Below, piece after piece: positions 33,899-43,265 of a stretch of 50,104 nt of DNA (its first letter is position 1; the number at the start of each line of letters is the position of its first letter). The stretch spans positions 1-50,104 of the forward strand of contig JAFLUB010000019.1 of the NCBI GenBank assembly GCA_022509025.1. The letters run 5' to 3'. The position numbers and the translations under genes were made by a program. The stretch comes from Oscillospiraceae bacterium (lineage in GTDB: Bacteria; Bacillota; Clostridia; UBA1381). The notes beneath the pieces are model-generated. The model was given only the letters and a program-made list of their open reading frames with translations. It did not search any database and was not told where the DNA came from.

Positions 33899-33927
33899 AT
33901 TATACATGAATTTTGTGACAATTGCAA
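33899..33927 (-). promoter_or_regulatory. Sigma-A promoter for the CdaR-type regulator
   Basis: TTGCAA (33922-33927) and TATAAT (33899-33904) are 17 bp apart on the minus strand. CATGTATA occurs twice at and just after the -10, which could be an operator; that is inference. Confidence 0.6.
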
Positions 33928-33972
33928 GAGCAGACAACGATTTTTTTTGACATTATTTTTATCTGTACATAC

Positions 33973-34743
33973 TTATATATATTTTCTGAGTTGTTTAAGA
34001 GCGCTCTTTTCAAGCCTGGATACCTGCGCCTGTGAAATTCCTATCTCCTCTGCCACTTCCATCTGAGTGCGGCTCTGAAAAAAACGTAGGTTAAGTATAT
34101 GCTTTTCCCTATCGTCAAGATGCTTCATAGCCTCGCTTAAGGCGATGCTTTCAAGCCAGTTTTCATCCACATTTTTAGTATCCTTTACCTGATCCATCAC
34201 AAAGATTGCCTCGCCCCCGTCATGATAGACCGGTTCAAACAACGATACGGGGTCTGCTATAGCATCAAGCGCAAAAACAACATCTTCTTTAGGCAGATTG
34301 AGTTCTCTTGCAATTTCGGAAATAGTCGGTTCCTTTGAATTGGCACTTATAAGCTTCTCCTTTACGTGCATAGCTTTATACGCTATATCCTTAAGAGAAC
34401 GGCTTACACGTATTGAATTATTGTCACGGAGATAACGGCGTATCTCACCTATAATCATAGGAACGGCGTATGTTGAAAACTGGACATTCTGACTAAGGTC
34501 AAAATTATCTATAGCTTTGATGAGCCCTATACACCCCACCTGAAATAAATCATCTACATTTTCACCACGGTTATTAAAGCGCTGTATAACACTTAACACA
34601 AGACGGAGATTACCCTGCACAAATTTTTCTCTTGCCTTCAGGTCTCCGTCCTTAATTTTCAAAAATAATTCGTCCTTCTCCTTTCGGGACAGGACAGGAA
34701 GTTTAGAAGTATTCACCCCACATATTTCTACTTTGTTCGTCAT
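33973..34743 (-). CDS. sigG: Forespore sigma factor sigma-G
   Basis: This is a 256-residue sigma-70-family factor for late forespore transcription. Region 2 contains NLRLVLSVIQRF and the core-binding DDLFQVGCIGLIKAIDNFD, and region 4 has ISQAQVSRLEKSAL. The N-terminal MTNKVEICGV with TSKLPVL is a hallmark of sigma-G and not of sigma-F. AAGGAGGAA precedes the ATG. It lies 77 bp behind sigE, with a terminator-like hairpin in the gap; in B. subtilis sigG is in the same place and also has its own forespore promoter. Confidence 0.95.
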   Translation of the reverse strand: MTNKVEICGVNTSKLPVLSRKEKDELFLKIKDGDLKAREKFVQGNLRLVLSVIQRFNNRGENVDDLFQVGCIGLIKAIDNFDLSQNVQFSTYAVPMIIGEIRRYLRDNNSIRVSRSLKDIAYKAMHVKEKLISANSKEPTISEIARELNLPKEDVVFALDAIADPVSLFEPVYHDGGEAIFVMDQVKDTKNVDENWLESIALSEAMKHLDDREKHILNLRFFQSRTQMEVAEEIGISQAQVSRLEKSALKQLRKYI

Positions 34744-34760
34744 ATCTTATTCCTCCTTGT

Positions 34761-34790
34761 TAAAAACCATCCTCATTATCACGATGGTTA
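34761..34790 (-). terminator. Weak terminator hairpin between sigE and sigG
   Basis: On the minus strand AACCATC and GATGGTT form a 7-bp stem around an 11-base loop, followed by a short T run. It could lower read-through from sigE to sigG, helping keep sigG silent until the forespore promoter is used. Confidence 0.55.
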
Positions 34791-34820
34791 TGTACAAGAT
34801 ATGACTGACATATTATGTAA

Positions 34821-35558
34821 TCAACACATTTTAGCTATTTCCTTCTTCAATCGTCCTATTATTCTTTTTTCGAGCCTTGATATGTATGACTGGGATATGC
34901 CCAGCATATCAGCAACCTCTTTTTGAGTTTTTTCTTTTTCACTGCCAAGTCCGAATCTCAGACGCATTATCTGCTGTTCTCGGCCTGAAAGCTTGCATAG
35001 CGCGTCGGCAAGGAGTGTTTTGTCTACCTCATCTTCTATATTCTTACAAATCACATCATTATCTGTTCCGAGAATATCGGAAAGCAGCAATTCATTCCCG
35101 TCCCAATCCACATTGAGTGGTTCATCAATTGATACTTCACTGCGCATATTGGAGTTTTTGCGGAGATACATCAGAATCTCATTTTCTATACATCGCGAGG
35201 CATATGTTGCAAGCTTTATGTTTTTTGATGGTTTGAATGTATTTATTGCCTTTATAAGACCTATAGAACCTATTGATATCAGATCCTCAACATAAATACC
35301 GGTATTTTCAAATTTACGTGCTATATATACCACAAGTCTCAAATTACGTTCAATCAGGGTGGATTTGACTGACGTATTCCCCTCGGCAAGCATAGCTATA
35401 AGCTCCGCCTCTTCCTCCTTCTTGAGCGGCGGCGGAAGAGTATCACTGCCTCCTATATAATATACATCATCACACTTAAGAGGGTTTACTCCTATAAACA
35501 TAAATTTTTTACTTATCTTTCTTAGAATCTCCATTTTTTTAATATAAACTCCCTTCAA
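34821..35558 (-). CDS. sigE: Mother-cell sigma factor sigma-E (pro-form)
   Basis: This is the first mother-cell sigma factor, made as an inactive precursor. The segment [19 protein letters not shown] marks the end of the pro-sequence; about 31 residues upstream are removed on activation. Regions 2 and 4 are clear ([20 protein letters not shown] and [13 protein letters not shown]). The start is placed at TTG 35558, because AGGA lies five bases upstream and the codon overlaps the spoIIGA stop. An ATG at 35534 would give a shorter pro-sequence closer to B. subtilis, but its only Shine-Dalgarno is 14 bases away. The adjacent spoIIGA encodes its processing protease. Confidence 0.94.
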   Translation of the reverse strand: MKGVYIKKMEILRKISKKFMFIGVNPLKCDDVYYIGGSDTLPPPLKKEEEAELIAMLAEGNTSVKSTLIERNLRLVVYIARKFENTGIYVEDLISIGSIGLIKAINTFKPSKNIKLATYASRCIENEILMYLRKNSNMRSEVSIDEPLNVDWDGNELLLSDILGTDNDVICKNIEDEVDKTLLADALCKLSGREQQIMRLRFGLGSEKEKTQKEVADMLGISQSYISRLEKRIIGRLKKEIAKMC

Positions 35559-36394
35559 AATAATCCTGCATTTATAAGCGCGTGGTATTTTTCGTCTTTA
35601 GAAAGAGCATTTCCGTAAATCCCTATGAATGACTTTTCCAATGTCTTCTTTTCTTCCGGAATTGTTATGTTATCCGCAAGAAAAGCGAATAAAATACCCG
35701 ACGGATTTCCGAGCGTATTAAACGGTACCACCCACAATTTCATATCCTCCGCATGCTTTCCTATATCAGAAAAATCATAATCGACTCCGAAAAGCTCCCT
35801 TACACTTTCCCACTCAAGAATACTGACATATTTACCCGTAATCGGCTCTCTGAGCAAGTTGCCGCTGTCGAACAATGCCGTTACGGTTACTGTTCTGTCG
35901 TTATGTGTCACCGACATAATATAGTATTTTTTATTTTTCCTGTTTTTAAACACTTTTACAAAGAAAAGCATTACAAAATATGATAATGTAAATGCAAACA
36001 AAAAAGTTTTTGGCGGAATGTCAAAATACACGATTCCGGACTTAATTATAACGCTCACTGTACTTTTCATCACGGCTGTAAGCATAATCATAGCAAAAAT
36101 CATGATTCCTGACATCAGAATAAAATAAGTAATCTGCTCTCCAATCCGTTTCCTTTGTACGAAAAAAGCCGTAAATATCATAAGAAACACAGACAAGAAA
36201 CGGAGTATAAATGCAATATATGAAGGCATTTCCACACAAAATATTATTGTTGCGCAGAGCGCGCCAAGAAACGACGCGGACATAATCCTGATTTTCCTTA
36301 ATCTTATTTTACTCACTGTCTTTGCAAGGATATAAAGCATGATATATGACGATATAAAATTTATGATAAATATTACATCAGCATATATGACCAT
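35555..36394 (-). CDS. spoIIGA: Sigma-E processing aspartic protease SpoIIGA
   Basis: This is a 279-residue membrane protease that cuts the pro-sequence of sigma-E at the sporulation septum. Five transmembrane segments (about 5-150) are followed by a soluble aspartic protease domain with the FDSGN motif, catalytic Asp at about 176. The start is ATG 36394, with GAGGTGAGG upstream, and not the further in-frame codons. It overlaps sigE by four bases (TTGA), so the pair is coupled. Its promoter carries Spo0A boxes. SpoIIR, the activating signal protein, is not in the window. Confidence 0.93.
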   Translation of the reverse strand: MVIYADVIFIINFISSYIMLYILAKTVSKIRLRKIRIMSASFLGALCATIIFCVEMPSYIAFILRFLSVFLMIFTAFFVQRKRIGEQITYFILMSGIMIFAMIMLTAVMKSTVSVIIKSGIVYFDIPPKTFLFAFTLSYFVMLFFVKVFKNRKNKKYYIMSVTHNDRTVTVTALFDSGNLLREPITGKYVSILEWESVRELFGVDYDFSDIGKHAEDMKLWVVPFNTLGNPSGILFAFLADNITIPEEKKTLEKSFIGIYGNALSKDEKYHALINAGLF

Positions 36395-36413
36395 TGTCCT
36401 CACCTCTAAAAGT

Positions 36414-36479
36414 ATTATACTCCTCGTCATGTGAGAAAAATGTCAAAGATGGTTGTCGAATTAAAAAAATATTTCGACA
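36414..36479 (-). promoter_or_regulatory. Spo0A-controlled spoIIG promoter
   Basis: A perfect TTGACA (36441-36446) and TATAAT (36414-36419) are separated by 21 bp, near the 22-bp spacing known for B. subtilis spoIIG. Upstream, TTGTCGAA (36453-36460, plus strand) and TGTCGAA (36473-36479, minus strand) match the Spo0A box, in opposite orientations. Poor spacing with adjacent boxes is the known signature of a Spo0A-activated sigma-A promoter. Confidence 0.85.
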
Positions 36480-36500
36480 TAATAGAACAAAAAAGAGCAT

Positions 36501-36550
36501 AAAAAAACTCCTTAAAGCAGCTTTGACTATTCCTCGTCTGCTTTAAGGAG
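36501..36550 (-). terminator. pckG terminator
   Basis: CTCCTTAAAGCAG (36508-36520) and CTGCTTTAAGGAG (36538-36550) are perfect complements, followed on the minus strand by seven T. It lies about 30 bases past the pckG stop and 20 bases upstream of the Spo0A boxes of spoIIG, insulating the sporulation operon. Confidence 0.9.
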
Positions 36551-36581
36551 ATAAAATCATTTTTTTATTTATAATTTAAAA

Positions 36582-38363
36582 TTACTTCGCAAGATTTGCC
36601 TTAAGCTTATCAAGCTCATCTGCCATTTCTTTCGGGAGCATGTCGCCGAACTGAGCGAAGTACTCTTCGATGTTCGCAACATCCTCGAGCCATACGTTCT
36701 TGTCGATTGTGAGAAGTCCGTTCATGTCGATGTTCTCGTCCTCAAGACCTGTAACATCGATATCGCCGGCCTTCGGAACGTAACCGATAGCAACCTCGTC
36801 AGCGTCAACCTTACCTGCGCATCTGTCAAGTATCCACAGAAGTACGCGCATGTTGTCGCCGAATCCCGGCCACATGAAGTGTCCTTCGTCGTCCTTTCTG
36901 AACCAGTTAACGTGGAAAATCTTCGGAGCCTTGTCACCGAGCTTCTTGCCCATTTCGAGCCAGTGACCCCAGTAAGATGCCATGTTATAACCAACGAACG
37001 GCTTCATAGCCATCGGGTCGCGTCTTACAACACCTACAGCGCCTGCCGCTGCAGCAGTTGTCTCAGAAGCCATTGTAGCGCCTACGAATGTACCATGCTG
37101 CCAATCTCTTGACTGGTATACTAACGGAGCGCACTTAGCGCGTCTGCCGCCGAATACGATAGCTTCAACAGGAACGCCCTGCGGGTTCTCAAACTCAGAT
37201 GAGATGCACGGGCAGTTTATTGCCGGAGCAGTAAATCTTGAGTTCGGGTGAGCAAGATTGTTGCCTGCCTCTGAATACTCAGGACCGTTAACCTTTGAAC
37301 CCTTCCACTCTGTAGCGTTTACAGGCGGGTTCTTGTCAAGACCTTCCCACCAAACTGTCATATCGTCATTATTTAAAGCAACGTTTGTGAAGATAGTATT
37401 CTTCTTTGTTGATTCAAGAGCGTTGAAGTTTGTCTTAACGCTTGTACCCGGTGCAACGCCGAAGAAGCCTGCCTCAGGGTTGATTGCATAAAGTCTGCCG
37501 TCAGGACCGATATTGAGCCATGCGATATCATCGCCGACTGTCCATACCTTATATCCCTGCTCCTTCAGATACTCCGGAGGAATAAGCATTGCAAGATTTG
37601 TCTTACCGCAAGCTGACGGGAATGCAGCACAGATATACTTAACCTCTCCCTGCGGATTCTCAAGACCAAGGATAAGCATATGCTCAGCCATCCAGCCCTG
37701 ATTTTTACCAAGGTATGATGCAATTCTAAGAGCAAAGCACTTCTTACCGAGAAGCACGTTGCCGCCGTAAGCGGAGTTGATTGACCAGATGGTGTTATCC
37801 TGCGGGAACTGTACGATATATCTGTCGTCAGGATTTACATCCTTCTTCGCATGCAGGCACTTGATAAACTCAGCGTCGGGGTCGTTTCCGAGCTGGTCAA
37901 GAACCTTCTTGCCTATTCTTGTCATTATAGCCATGTTAAGTACAACATAGATACTGTCTGAAAGCTCAATACCAATCTTTGAGAAAGGTGAACCTACGGG
38001 ACCCATTGAGTACGGTATAACGTACATTGTTCTGCCCTTCATTGCACCGGTATAGAGTGCTTTTAACTTTGCGTACATCTCGTCGGGAGCCATCCAGTTA
38101 TTTATAGGACCTGCTTCCTCCTTTGTCGGTGTACAGATGAATGTTCTGTCCTCTACACGCGCAACGTCGTTTTCTGCTGTTCTGTGATAGTAACATCCGG
38201 GAAGCTTTTCCTCGTTAAGTTTTAAAAGCTCGCCAGATGCAACTGCCTCTGCTCTCAAAGCCTCAAGCTGCTCTTCGCTTCCGTCAATCCAAACAATCTT
38301 GTCCGGCTGACACATGGCTGCCATTTCATCAAGCCATGCAAGAACTGTCTTGTTTTCAGTCAT
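36582..38363 (-). CDS. pckG: Phosphoenolpyruvate carboxykinase (GTP)
   Basis: This is a 593-residue enzyme that interconverts oxaloacetate and PEP, with GTP/GDP. The kinase-1a loop is PSACGKTNLAML with the reactive Cys of the GTP family, kinase-2 is GDDIAWL, and the PEPCK-specific WEGLDKNPP is seen. In anaerobes it often runs toward oxaloacetate for succinate or amino-acid formation. The start is ATG 38363, with GGAGG eight bases upstream. GC content and codon use look more optimised than its neighbours, as expected of a highly expressed gene. It is monocistronic. Confidence 0.95.
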   Translation of the reverse strand: MTENKTVLAWLDEMAAMCQPDKIVWIDGSEEQLEALRAEAVASGELLKLNEEKLPGCYYHRTAENDVARVEDRTFICTPTKEEAGPINNWMAPDEMYAKLKALYTGAMKGRTMYVIPYSMGPVGSPFSKIGIELSDSIYVVLNMAIMTRIGKKVLDQLGNDPDAEFIKCLHAKKDVNPDDRYIVQFPQDNTIWSINSAYGGNVLLGKKCFALRIASYLGKNQGWMAEHMLILGLENPQGEVKYICAAFPSACGKTNLAMLIPPEYLKEQGYKVWTVGDDIAWLNIGPDGRLYAINPEAGFFGVAPGTSVKTNFNALESTKKNTIFTNVALNNDDMTVWWEGLDKNPPVNATEWKGSKVNGPEYSEAGNNLAHPNSRFTAPAINCPCISSEFENPQGVPVEAIVFGGRRAKCAPLVYQSRDWQHGTFVGATMASETTAAAAGAVGVVRRDPMAMKPFVGYNMASYWGHWLEMGKKLGDKAPKIFHVNWFRKDDEGHFMWPGFGDNMRVLLWILDRCAGKVDADEVAIGYVPKAGDIDVTGLEDENIDMNGLLTIDKNVWLEDVANIEEYFAQFGDMLPKEMADELDKLKANLAK

Positions 38364-38690
38364 GGTAAAATCCTCCAATTTCTCTTTAAATTTAATGCAT
38401 TGTTATTAAATAACATAGTTGCCAATATTGTAGCCTTTTTTTAGACCAAAGGTATTATAGCATATTTTTTGTACTTTTAAAAGAAGTTATGTTAAAAAAT
38501 TTTATTTTTATGAAATATAATTAGTTTAGACTGTAATATACCGAAAAAAAATGTATATTTTTTCAAAAAAAATCCCCAAAATATGTTTTTCAACGCTAAT
38601 TTTTTGATAAAGATACTATATATTGTGTTTTTCACACTTGAAAATTTTGTTCATAAATGGTATACTTACATCAGTGAGGAGTGATGAATT
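38364..38690. other. AT-rich 327-bp intergenic region between pckG and the DUF6062 gene
   Basis: This stretch is divergent promoter space and is very AT-rich, with several A and T runs. I see a TATAAT on the minus strand at 38454-38459 that could serve pckG, though its -35 is poor. The plus-strand promoter for the DUF6062 gene is described separately. I find no gene, hairpin or repeat in the middle. The long T/A tracts may be bent DNA or UP elements. Confidence 0.6.
38638..38666 (+). promoter_or_regulatory. Sigma-A promoter for the DUF6062 gene
   Basis: TTGAAA (38638-38643) and TATACT (38661-38666) are 17 bp apart, about 25 bases before the ATG, which has GTGAGGAG upstream. Confidence 0.7.
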
Positions 38691-39449
38691 ATGAAAGAAA
38701 AAATATATACCATACCTGTAAATGAAGCTTATGATACTGACTGTGAATGTCCCATGTGTCATCTGGAAAAGAAGCTTGAGCGCGACACTCTTGACTATAC
38801 TCTCGGCGCGGCAATGATGGAGCCTGATTTCAGAGAAAATTCAAATCAAAAAGGCTTTTGCCGTCATCATTTCAGGATGCTTTTTGATATGTCGAAAAAG
38901 CTTCCTCTCGCGCTTATTCTGGATACTCATCTTGAAGAAATAAGAAAGGATATCTCAAAGCTTTCAAAAGACGCAAAGGCACTTGACAAAGAAAAAGGCG
39001 GTTTATTTAAAAAAACAGGCTCGGACGAATTCATCTCTTCCGTTTCAAAAAAGCTTAATAAATTTTCATGCGATTGTATTGTATGCGAAAAGATGAATTA
39101 TACTCTGGAGCGTTATGCAGATGTACTTTTATACATGTGGGCAACTGATGAAGAATTCAAATTAAAATTTGACAAGTCAAAAGGCGTTTGCTTAAAGCAC
39201 ATGGAAATGCTTTGCAAAATGGCGAAAAAATCACTTAAAGATGCCCAGGCCGCTCAGTTTCTATCAGCTTTATATACTAAGCAGATTAAAGAACTTGAAC
39301 GTATGCAGGCAGATATACATAAATTCACTTTAAAATTCGATTACCGGAATAAGGATATGGAATGGGGCACCGCACAGGATGCGCCTTTCAGAACGATAGA
39401 AAAAATTGCGGGATTTATCAATAATGACATTGAGCCTAAAAAGGATTGA
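38691..39449 (+). CDS. DUF6062 family protein
   Basis: This is a 252-residue soluble protein, probably of the DUF6062 family. It has the motif CECPMCHLEKKLE near 18, the phrase LDYTLGAAMMEPDFR, and GFCRHH near 61 in the first half. In the second half CDCIVCEK near 127 and GVCLKHMEML near 164 repeat the pattern, so it looks like an internal duplication of a Cys/His metal-binding unit separated by a charged linker. Function is unknown. It is alone on its strand between two convergent or divergent neighbours. Confidence 0.8.
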   Translation: MKEKIYTIPVNEAYDTDCECPMCHLEKKLERDTLDYTLGAAMMEPDFRENSNQKGFCRHHFRMLFDMSKKLPLALILDTHLEEIRKDISKLSKDAKALDKEKGGLFKKTGSDEFISSVSKKLNKFSCDCIVCEKMNYTLERYADVLLYMWATDEEFKLKFDKSKGVCLKHMEMLCKMAKKSLKDAQAAQFLSALYTKQIKELERMQADIHKFTLKFDYRNKDMEWGTAQDAPFRTIEKIAGFINNDIEPKKD

Positions 39450-39466
39450 TCCGGCGGGAATTATAC

Positions 39467-39523
39467 AAAAACGGAGTTTCGGGAAATGTGCATTTTATGT
39501 TCATTTCCCGGCGCTCCGTTTTT
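39467..39523. terminator. Bidirectional terminator between the DUF6062 and M24 peptidase genes
   Basis: AAAAACGGAG with CTCCGTTTTT and, inside, GGGAAATG with CATTTCCC form a two-part hairpin, flanked by A and T runs on both sides. Confidence 0.88.
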
Positions 39524-39526
39524 ATA

Positions 39527-40579
39527 TCATAATTCTATTAACTCTTTTGGCGAATTGGTAAGATTTATCACTTCGTCATTCTGAACAGCAATCAAATCTT
39601 CTATTCTCACACCGCCGAAACCTTCAATATAAATCCCGGGTTCCACAGTAATAACATGGCCGTTTTGTACTACTTCATTGCACTTTGGCGAGAATGACGG
39701 ATTTTCGTGTATCTCTATACCAACGCTGTGACCAAGTCCGTGACCGAAATTATTACCATATCCGGCTTCTGTGATTATATTCCTTGCCGTTTCATCAATC
39801 TTATTGCACTGTACTCCCGTCTTGACAGCGTCAATAGCCGCTTTCTGAGCGCACAGAACAATATCATATATTTCTTTTTGTTTTGCGCTTGCCGTGCCTA
39901 TTACTACGGTTCTTGTCATATCAGAGCAATACCCTTCATACACGCAGCCAAAATCTAACGTCAGAAAATCTCCTTTTTCAATCTTCTTATCCGAAGCTGT
40001 TCCATGCGGCATTGCGCTTCTTACACCCGATGCGGCTATAGTATCAAACGATAGTGCAGACGCACCTTGTTTTTTCATGAAAAATTCCAGTTCCAATGCA
40101 ATTTCTCTTTCAGTTCTTCCCACATCTATTCTGTCAAGTATATAGGAAAATGCTTCATCGCCTATTTCTTCGGCTTGGGCAATCTTTTTAATCTCGGTGC
40201 TATCCTTAATCATACGCTGCTCGTCTATCAGTTTACTCATTTCCACAAAGTCCTGATATTCCATTAGCTTCATGCGCAGCTTTTTATATTCCTTCACGCT
40301 CATTAAGTTCTCTTCGTATCCTATATATTTAGCGCTCGTTTTTGAAAATATTTTCTCAAAGCCTTCCTTTATATCAATAACCTCAAATCCCTTTGCCTCA
40401 TGATGTGCCTGGATTGTGTAACGTGAATCGGTTATTATATATTCAGCATCATGGGAAATAAGAAGATAGGCATCTCCCGATGTAAAGCCGCTATAATAAA
40501 AAATATTCGGATAACCGGAAATAAAGACTGCTTCGTTATCGTGTAACTTTTCCCTCAAACACTCTATTCTTCGCTGCAT
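39527..40579 (-). CDS. M24 Xaa-Pro aminopeptidase
   Basis: This is a 350-residue metallopeptidase releasing N-terminal residues before proline. The five metal ligands are in LDFGCVYEGYCSDMTRT (two Asp), FGHGLGHSVGIEIHE (His) and VEPGIY with GVRIED (two Glu). An N-terminal creatinase-like domain spans about 1-125. GGAGG lies seven bases before the ATG. It overlaps the end of aroQ by 16 bases and is last in its operon. The aroQ-pepP pair is usual in Firmicutes; efp, which often follows, is absent. Confidence 0.93.
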   Translation of the reverse strand: MQRRIECLREKLHDNEAVFISGYPNIFYYSGFTSGDAYLLISHDAEYIITDSRYTIQAHHEAKGFEVIDIKEGFEKIFSKTSAKYIGYEENLMSVKEYKKLRMKLMEYQDFVEMSKLIDEQRMIKDSTEIKKIAQAEEIGDEAFSYILDRIDVGRTEREIALELEFFMKKQGASALSFDTIAASGVRSAMPHGTASDKKIEKGDFLTLDFGCVYEGYCSDMTRTVVIGTASAKQKEIYDIVLCAQKAAIDAVKTGVQCNKIDETARNIITEAGYGNNFGHGLGHSVGIEIHENPSFSPKCNEVVQNGHVITVEPGIYIEGFGGVRIEDLIAVQNDEVINLTNSPKELIEL

Positions 40580-40998
40580 ACCAATGCCTCCAGAGCAAGT
40601 TCATAGCCTTTAAAGCCCAGACCGCATATCTGCCCTATACATTCAGGCACGATTACTGATGTGTGACGGAACTCTTCACGCTTATGTATGTTTGAAATAT
40701 GCACCTCTATTACAGGCAGCTTGACTGAACCGAATGCGTCGCGTATAGCGTATGAGTAGTGAGTAAACGCTCCGGGATTTATTATTATACCGTCATAAAT
40801 TCCCATTGCGTTATGGATTTTTTCCACAATCTCACCCTCAAAATTACTCTGGAAAAAATCAACAGAAACTTTAAGCTCTTCCGCCTTGTGTTTCAGATTA
40901 TTTTCTAAATCAGCAAGAGTAGAGTTTCCGTAAATTCCCGGTTCTCTTATGCCGAGCATATTTAAATTTACTCCATTAATTACAAGATACTTTTTCAT
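40564..40998 (-). CDS. aroQ: Type II 3-dehydroquinate dehydratase
   Basis: This is a 144-residue enzyme that removes water from 3-dehydroquinate in the shikimate pathway. The catalytic-loop region NGVNLNMLGIREPGIYG (Arg, Tyr), NPGAFTHYSYAIRDA and the EVHISNIHKREEFR His are present. The start is ATG 40998 with GGAGG seven bases upstream. It follows ispG with a 14-base gap. It acts as a dodecamer in the cytoplasm. Confidence 0.95.
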   Translation of the reverse strand: MKKYLVINGVNLNMLGIREPGIYGNSTLADLENNLKHKAEELKVSVDFFQSNFEGEIVEKIHNAMGIYDGIIINPGAFTHYSYAIRDAFGSVKLPVIEVHISNIHKREEFRHTSVIVPECIGQICGLGFKGYELALEALVCSEE

Positions 40999-41012
40999 GT
41001 TTTTTCCTCCGG

Positions 41013-42062
41013 TCACATCATTTTATCAATCTCCGCCATAAGCTCGTCCACAATTCTGTTTTCAGGCACTTTTCTTATAATTTCGCCCTTTCTGAAGATA
41101 AGTCCCTCGCCTTTACCTCCTGCTATGCCTATATCAGCTTCACGCGCCTCGCCGGGACCGTTTACCGCACAGCCCATAACGGCTATTTTTATAGGCTTAC
41201 TGAGATTTCTGACACGTTCCTCAACCTCGTTGGCAATAGGAATAAGGTCAATCTGCGTTCTTCCGCAGGTCGGACATGAAATTATTTCCGCGTTTGTTTT
41301 CCTTAAGCCCAATACCTTTTGTATATCATAAGCGGCGTATATCTCCTCTACCGGATTGGCAGTAAGCGATACTCGCATTGTGTCGCCTATCCCTTCGGAT
41401 AAAAGCGTGCCTATACCTATTGACGATTTAATAGTACCGGAGCGTAGTGTTCCCGCTTCGGTAACACCTATATGTAATGGAATATTCGATATTTCATCGA
41501 ATTTTCTGTATGCGTCGAGCATCTTCGGTACATCGGAAACCTTTATTGAAACCACTATATCGTTAAAATTCAGTTCATCAAGTATCGCGACATGTCCCAT
41601 TGCGCTTTCTACAAGCGCATCAGCGGTTACGCCTCCGTATTTTTGGAGCAGCTCTTTTTCAAGCGAGCCTCCGTTTACACCGATACGGATAGGAATTCCC
41701 CTATCCTTTGCCATCTCGACAACCTGCTTCACTCTATCCCGGTCACCGATGTTTCCTGGGTTTATTCTTACCTTATCCGCGCCGTTCTTCATGCATTCAA
41801 GTGCGAGACGGTAATCAAAATGAATATCCACAACAAGCGGAATATGGATTTTTTTCTTTATTTCTTTTACAGCCTGAGCCGCTTCCATATCCGGAACAGC
41901 AACGCGGATTATCTCGCAGCCCGCGTTTTCCAGCTCCGCTATCTGATTAATGGTGGCATTAACATCCCTTGTATCCGTATTACACATAGACTGTATCGCA
42001 ACGGGATTATCTCCGCCTATCTTAACACCGCCTATGTTTATAACTCTCTTTTGTTTTCTCAA
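41013..42062 (-). CDS. ispG: 4-hydroxy-3-methylbut-2-enyl-diphosphate synthase
   Basis: IspG makes HMBPP from MEcPP in the MEP isoprenoid pathway, using a 4Fe-4S cluster. The 349-residue bacterial form lacks the plant insert. It begins [20 protein letters not shown], and the cluster ligands lie in SCPTCGRTQ and [10 protein letters not shown]. The start is TTG 42062, with GGAGG seven bases upstream. It lies in the uppS-cdsA-dxr-rseP-ispG order that is standard in Firmicutes; the next gene is aroQ instead of proS or polC. Confidence 0.95.
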   Translation of the reverse strand: MRKQKRVINIGGVKIGGDNPVAIQSMCNTDTRDVNATINQIAELENAGCEIIRVAVPDMEAAQAVKEIKKKIHIPLVVDIHFDYRLALECMKNGADKVRINPGNIGDRDRVKQVVEMAKDRGIPIRIGVNGGSLEKELLQKYGGVTADALVESAMGHVAILDELNFNDIVVSIKVSDVPKMLDAYRKFDEISNIPLHIGVTEAGTLRSGTIKSSIGIGTLLSEGIGDTMRVSLTANPVEEIYAAYDIQKVLGLRKTNAEIISCPTCGRTQIDLIPIANEVEERVRNLSKPIKIAVMGCAVNGPGEAREADIGIAGGKGEGLIFRKGEIIRKVPENRIVDELMAEIDKMM

Positions 42063-42111
42063 TTATATACCTCCATTCCTACGAAAATCGGTGGCACTAA
42101 CATTGTTTTTG

Positions 42112-43263
42112 TCATTTAATAAGACGCATAACATCATTAAATGATATAAATATAATAAACAGGAAAAGAAGCATTAAGCCTATTCCATGTACTATTCCCT
42201 CTTTATCGGGTGGTATCTGCTTTCTTCTTACCATTTCGATAAGAACGAATAATATTCTTCCGCCGTCAAGCGCGGGTATAGGCAAGAGATTAAATATACC
42301 AAGATTTATCGTCAGAAGCGCTATAAGATTCAGAACATACAGCCAGCTTCTGCTGCCCGAGTTTACGGCATTATTAACCTCACTGACTATACCTACAGGT
42401 CCTGACATTTCCTCGACACCTATCTTGCCCGTTATCATCTGCCAGAACGACTGATACACAAGCTTTACGACAAATCTGGTCTCATTAAGAGCTTCTTCCC
42501 AGATATTAAAAATATTTATATCCTTCCTGACCGGTGTGAATCCTATAATATACCGTGTTGCAGTCTGAGTTTCGCCGACAAGTGAATCATTTTTAGGTAC
42601 ATCCTCCGAATAACTTATAAAGTCCCCGGTCGTATGTCCGTTGATAGTGCTGTTTATCTGAACTCCATTTTCTCCATAAATCTGCTCTACAATCTGCTCT
42701 GTAGGCTTAAAGGAAAATTTCATCTTTTCACCGTTTCTTTTTACTGTTATTTCCGCCTCTTCGTCCTTTTTGAAATTCTGCGTATAAAGCGTGATATCGT
42801 TATAAAAACCGACATGCTTGCCGTTTATTTCCACAATCTTATCACCCGGCATAAGTCCGGATTGCTCAATGTAGCTGTGTTCAACTACCGTATCAATAAT
42901 ATTCGTGCTTACTGGTGAAACTGACGGCACAATTATAAGAAACAGAACAAAACCGAGGATAATATTAAAAATTCCTCCCGCAAGCAGCACCAAAAGTCTT
43001 TTCCATGGTTTTTGGTTCGTGAACGCTCTCGGGTCGGTATTATCCGCTTCATCCTCGCCATCAAATTTGCAGTATCCGCCAAGAGGCAGCGCCCTTACAG
43101 AATACTGCGTTTCACCTTTTTTTCTTTTAAATACTGCTGGTCCCATGCCGATTGAAAATTCGTCAATCTTGAAATTCATCAGCTTAGCTACAATAAAATG
43201 ACCGAATTCGTGCAATGAAACCATCACAAGAAACATTGCTATTGATACAAGTGCAGTTACCAA
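42112..43263 (-). CDS. rseP: RseP/RasP site-2 metalloprotease with PDZ domain
   Basis: This is a 383-residue intramembrane zinc protease. The HEFGH motif is at 18-22, one PDZ domain spans about 125-205, and NLLPIPALDGG near 320 supplies the third ligand. In B. subtilis RasP cleaves anti-sigma factors and signal-peptide remnants. The start is TTG 43263, with AAGGAGAG about six bases upstream. It abuts dxr (2-base gap). Confidence 0.95.
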   Translation of the reverse strand: MVTALVSIAMFLVMVSLHEFGHFIVAKLMNFKIDEFSIGMGPAVFKRKKGETQYSVRALPLGGYCKFDGEDEADNTDPRAFTNQKPWKRLLVLLAGGIFNIILGFVLFLIIVPSVSPVSTNIIDTVVEHSYIEQSGLMPGDKIVEINGKHVGFYNDITLYTQNFKKDEEAEITVKRNGEKMKFSFKPTEQIVEQIYGENGVQINSTINGHTTGDFISYSEDVPKNDSLVGETQTATRYIIGFTPVRKDINIFNIWEEALNETRFVVKLVYQSFWQMITGKIGVEEMSGPVGIVSEVNNAVNSGSRSWLYVLNLIALLTINLGIFNLLPIPALDGGRILFVLIEMVRRKQIPPDKEGIVHGIGLMLLFLFIIFISFNDVMRLIK

Positions 43264-43265
43264 AA

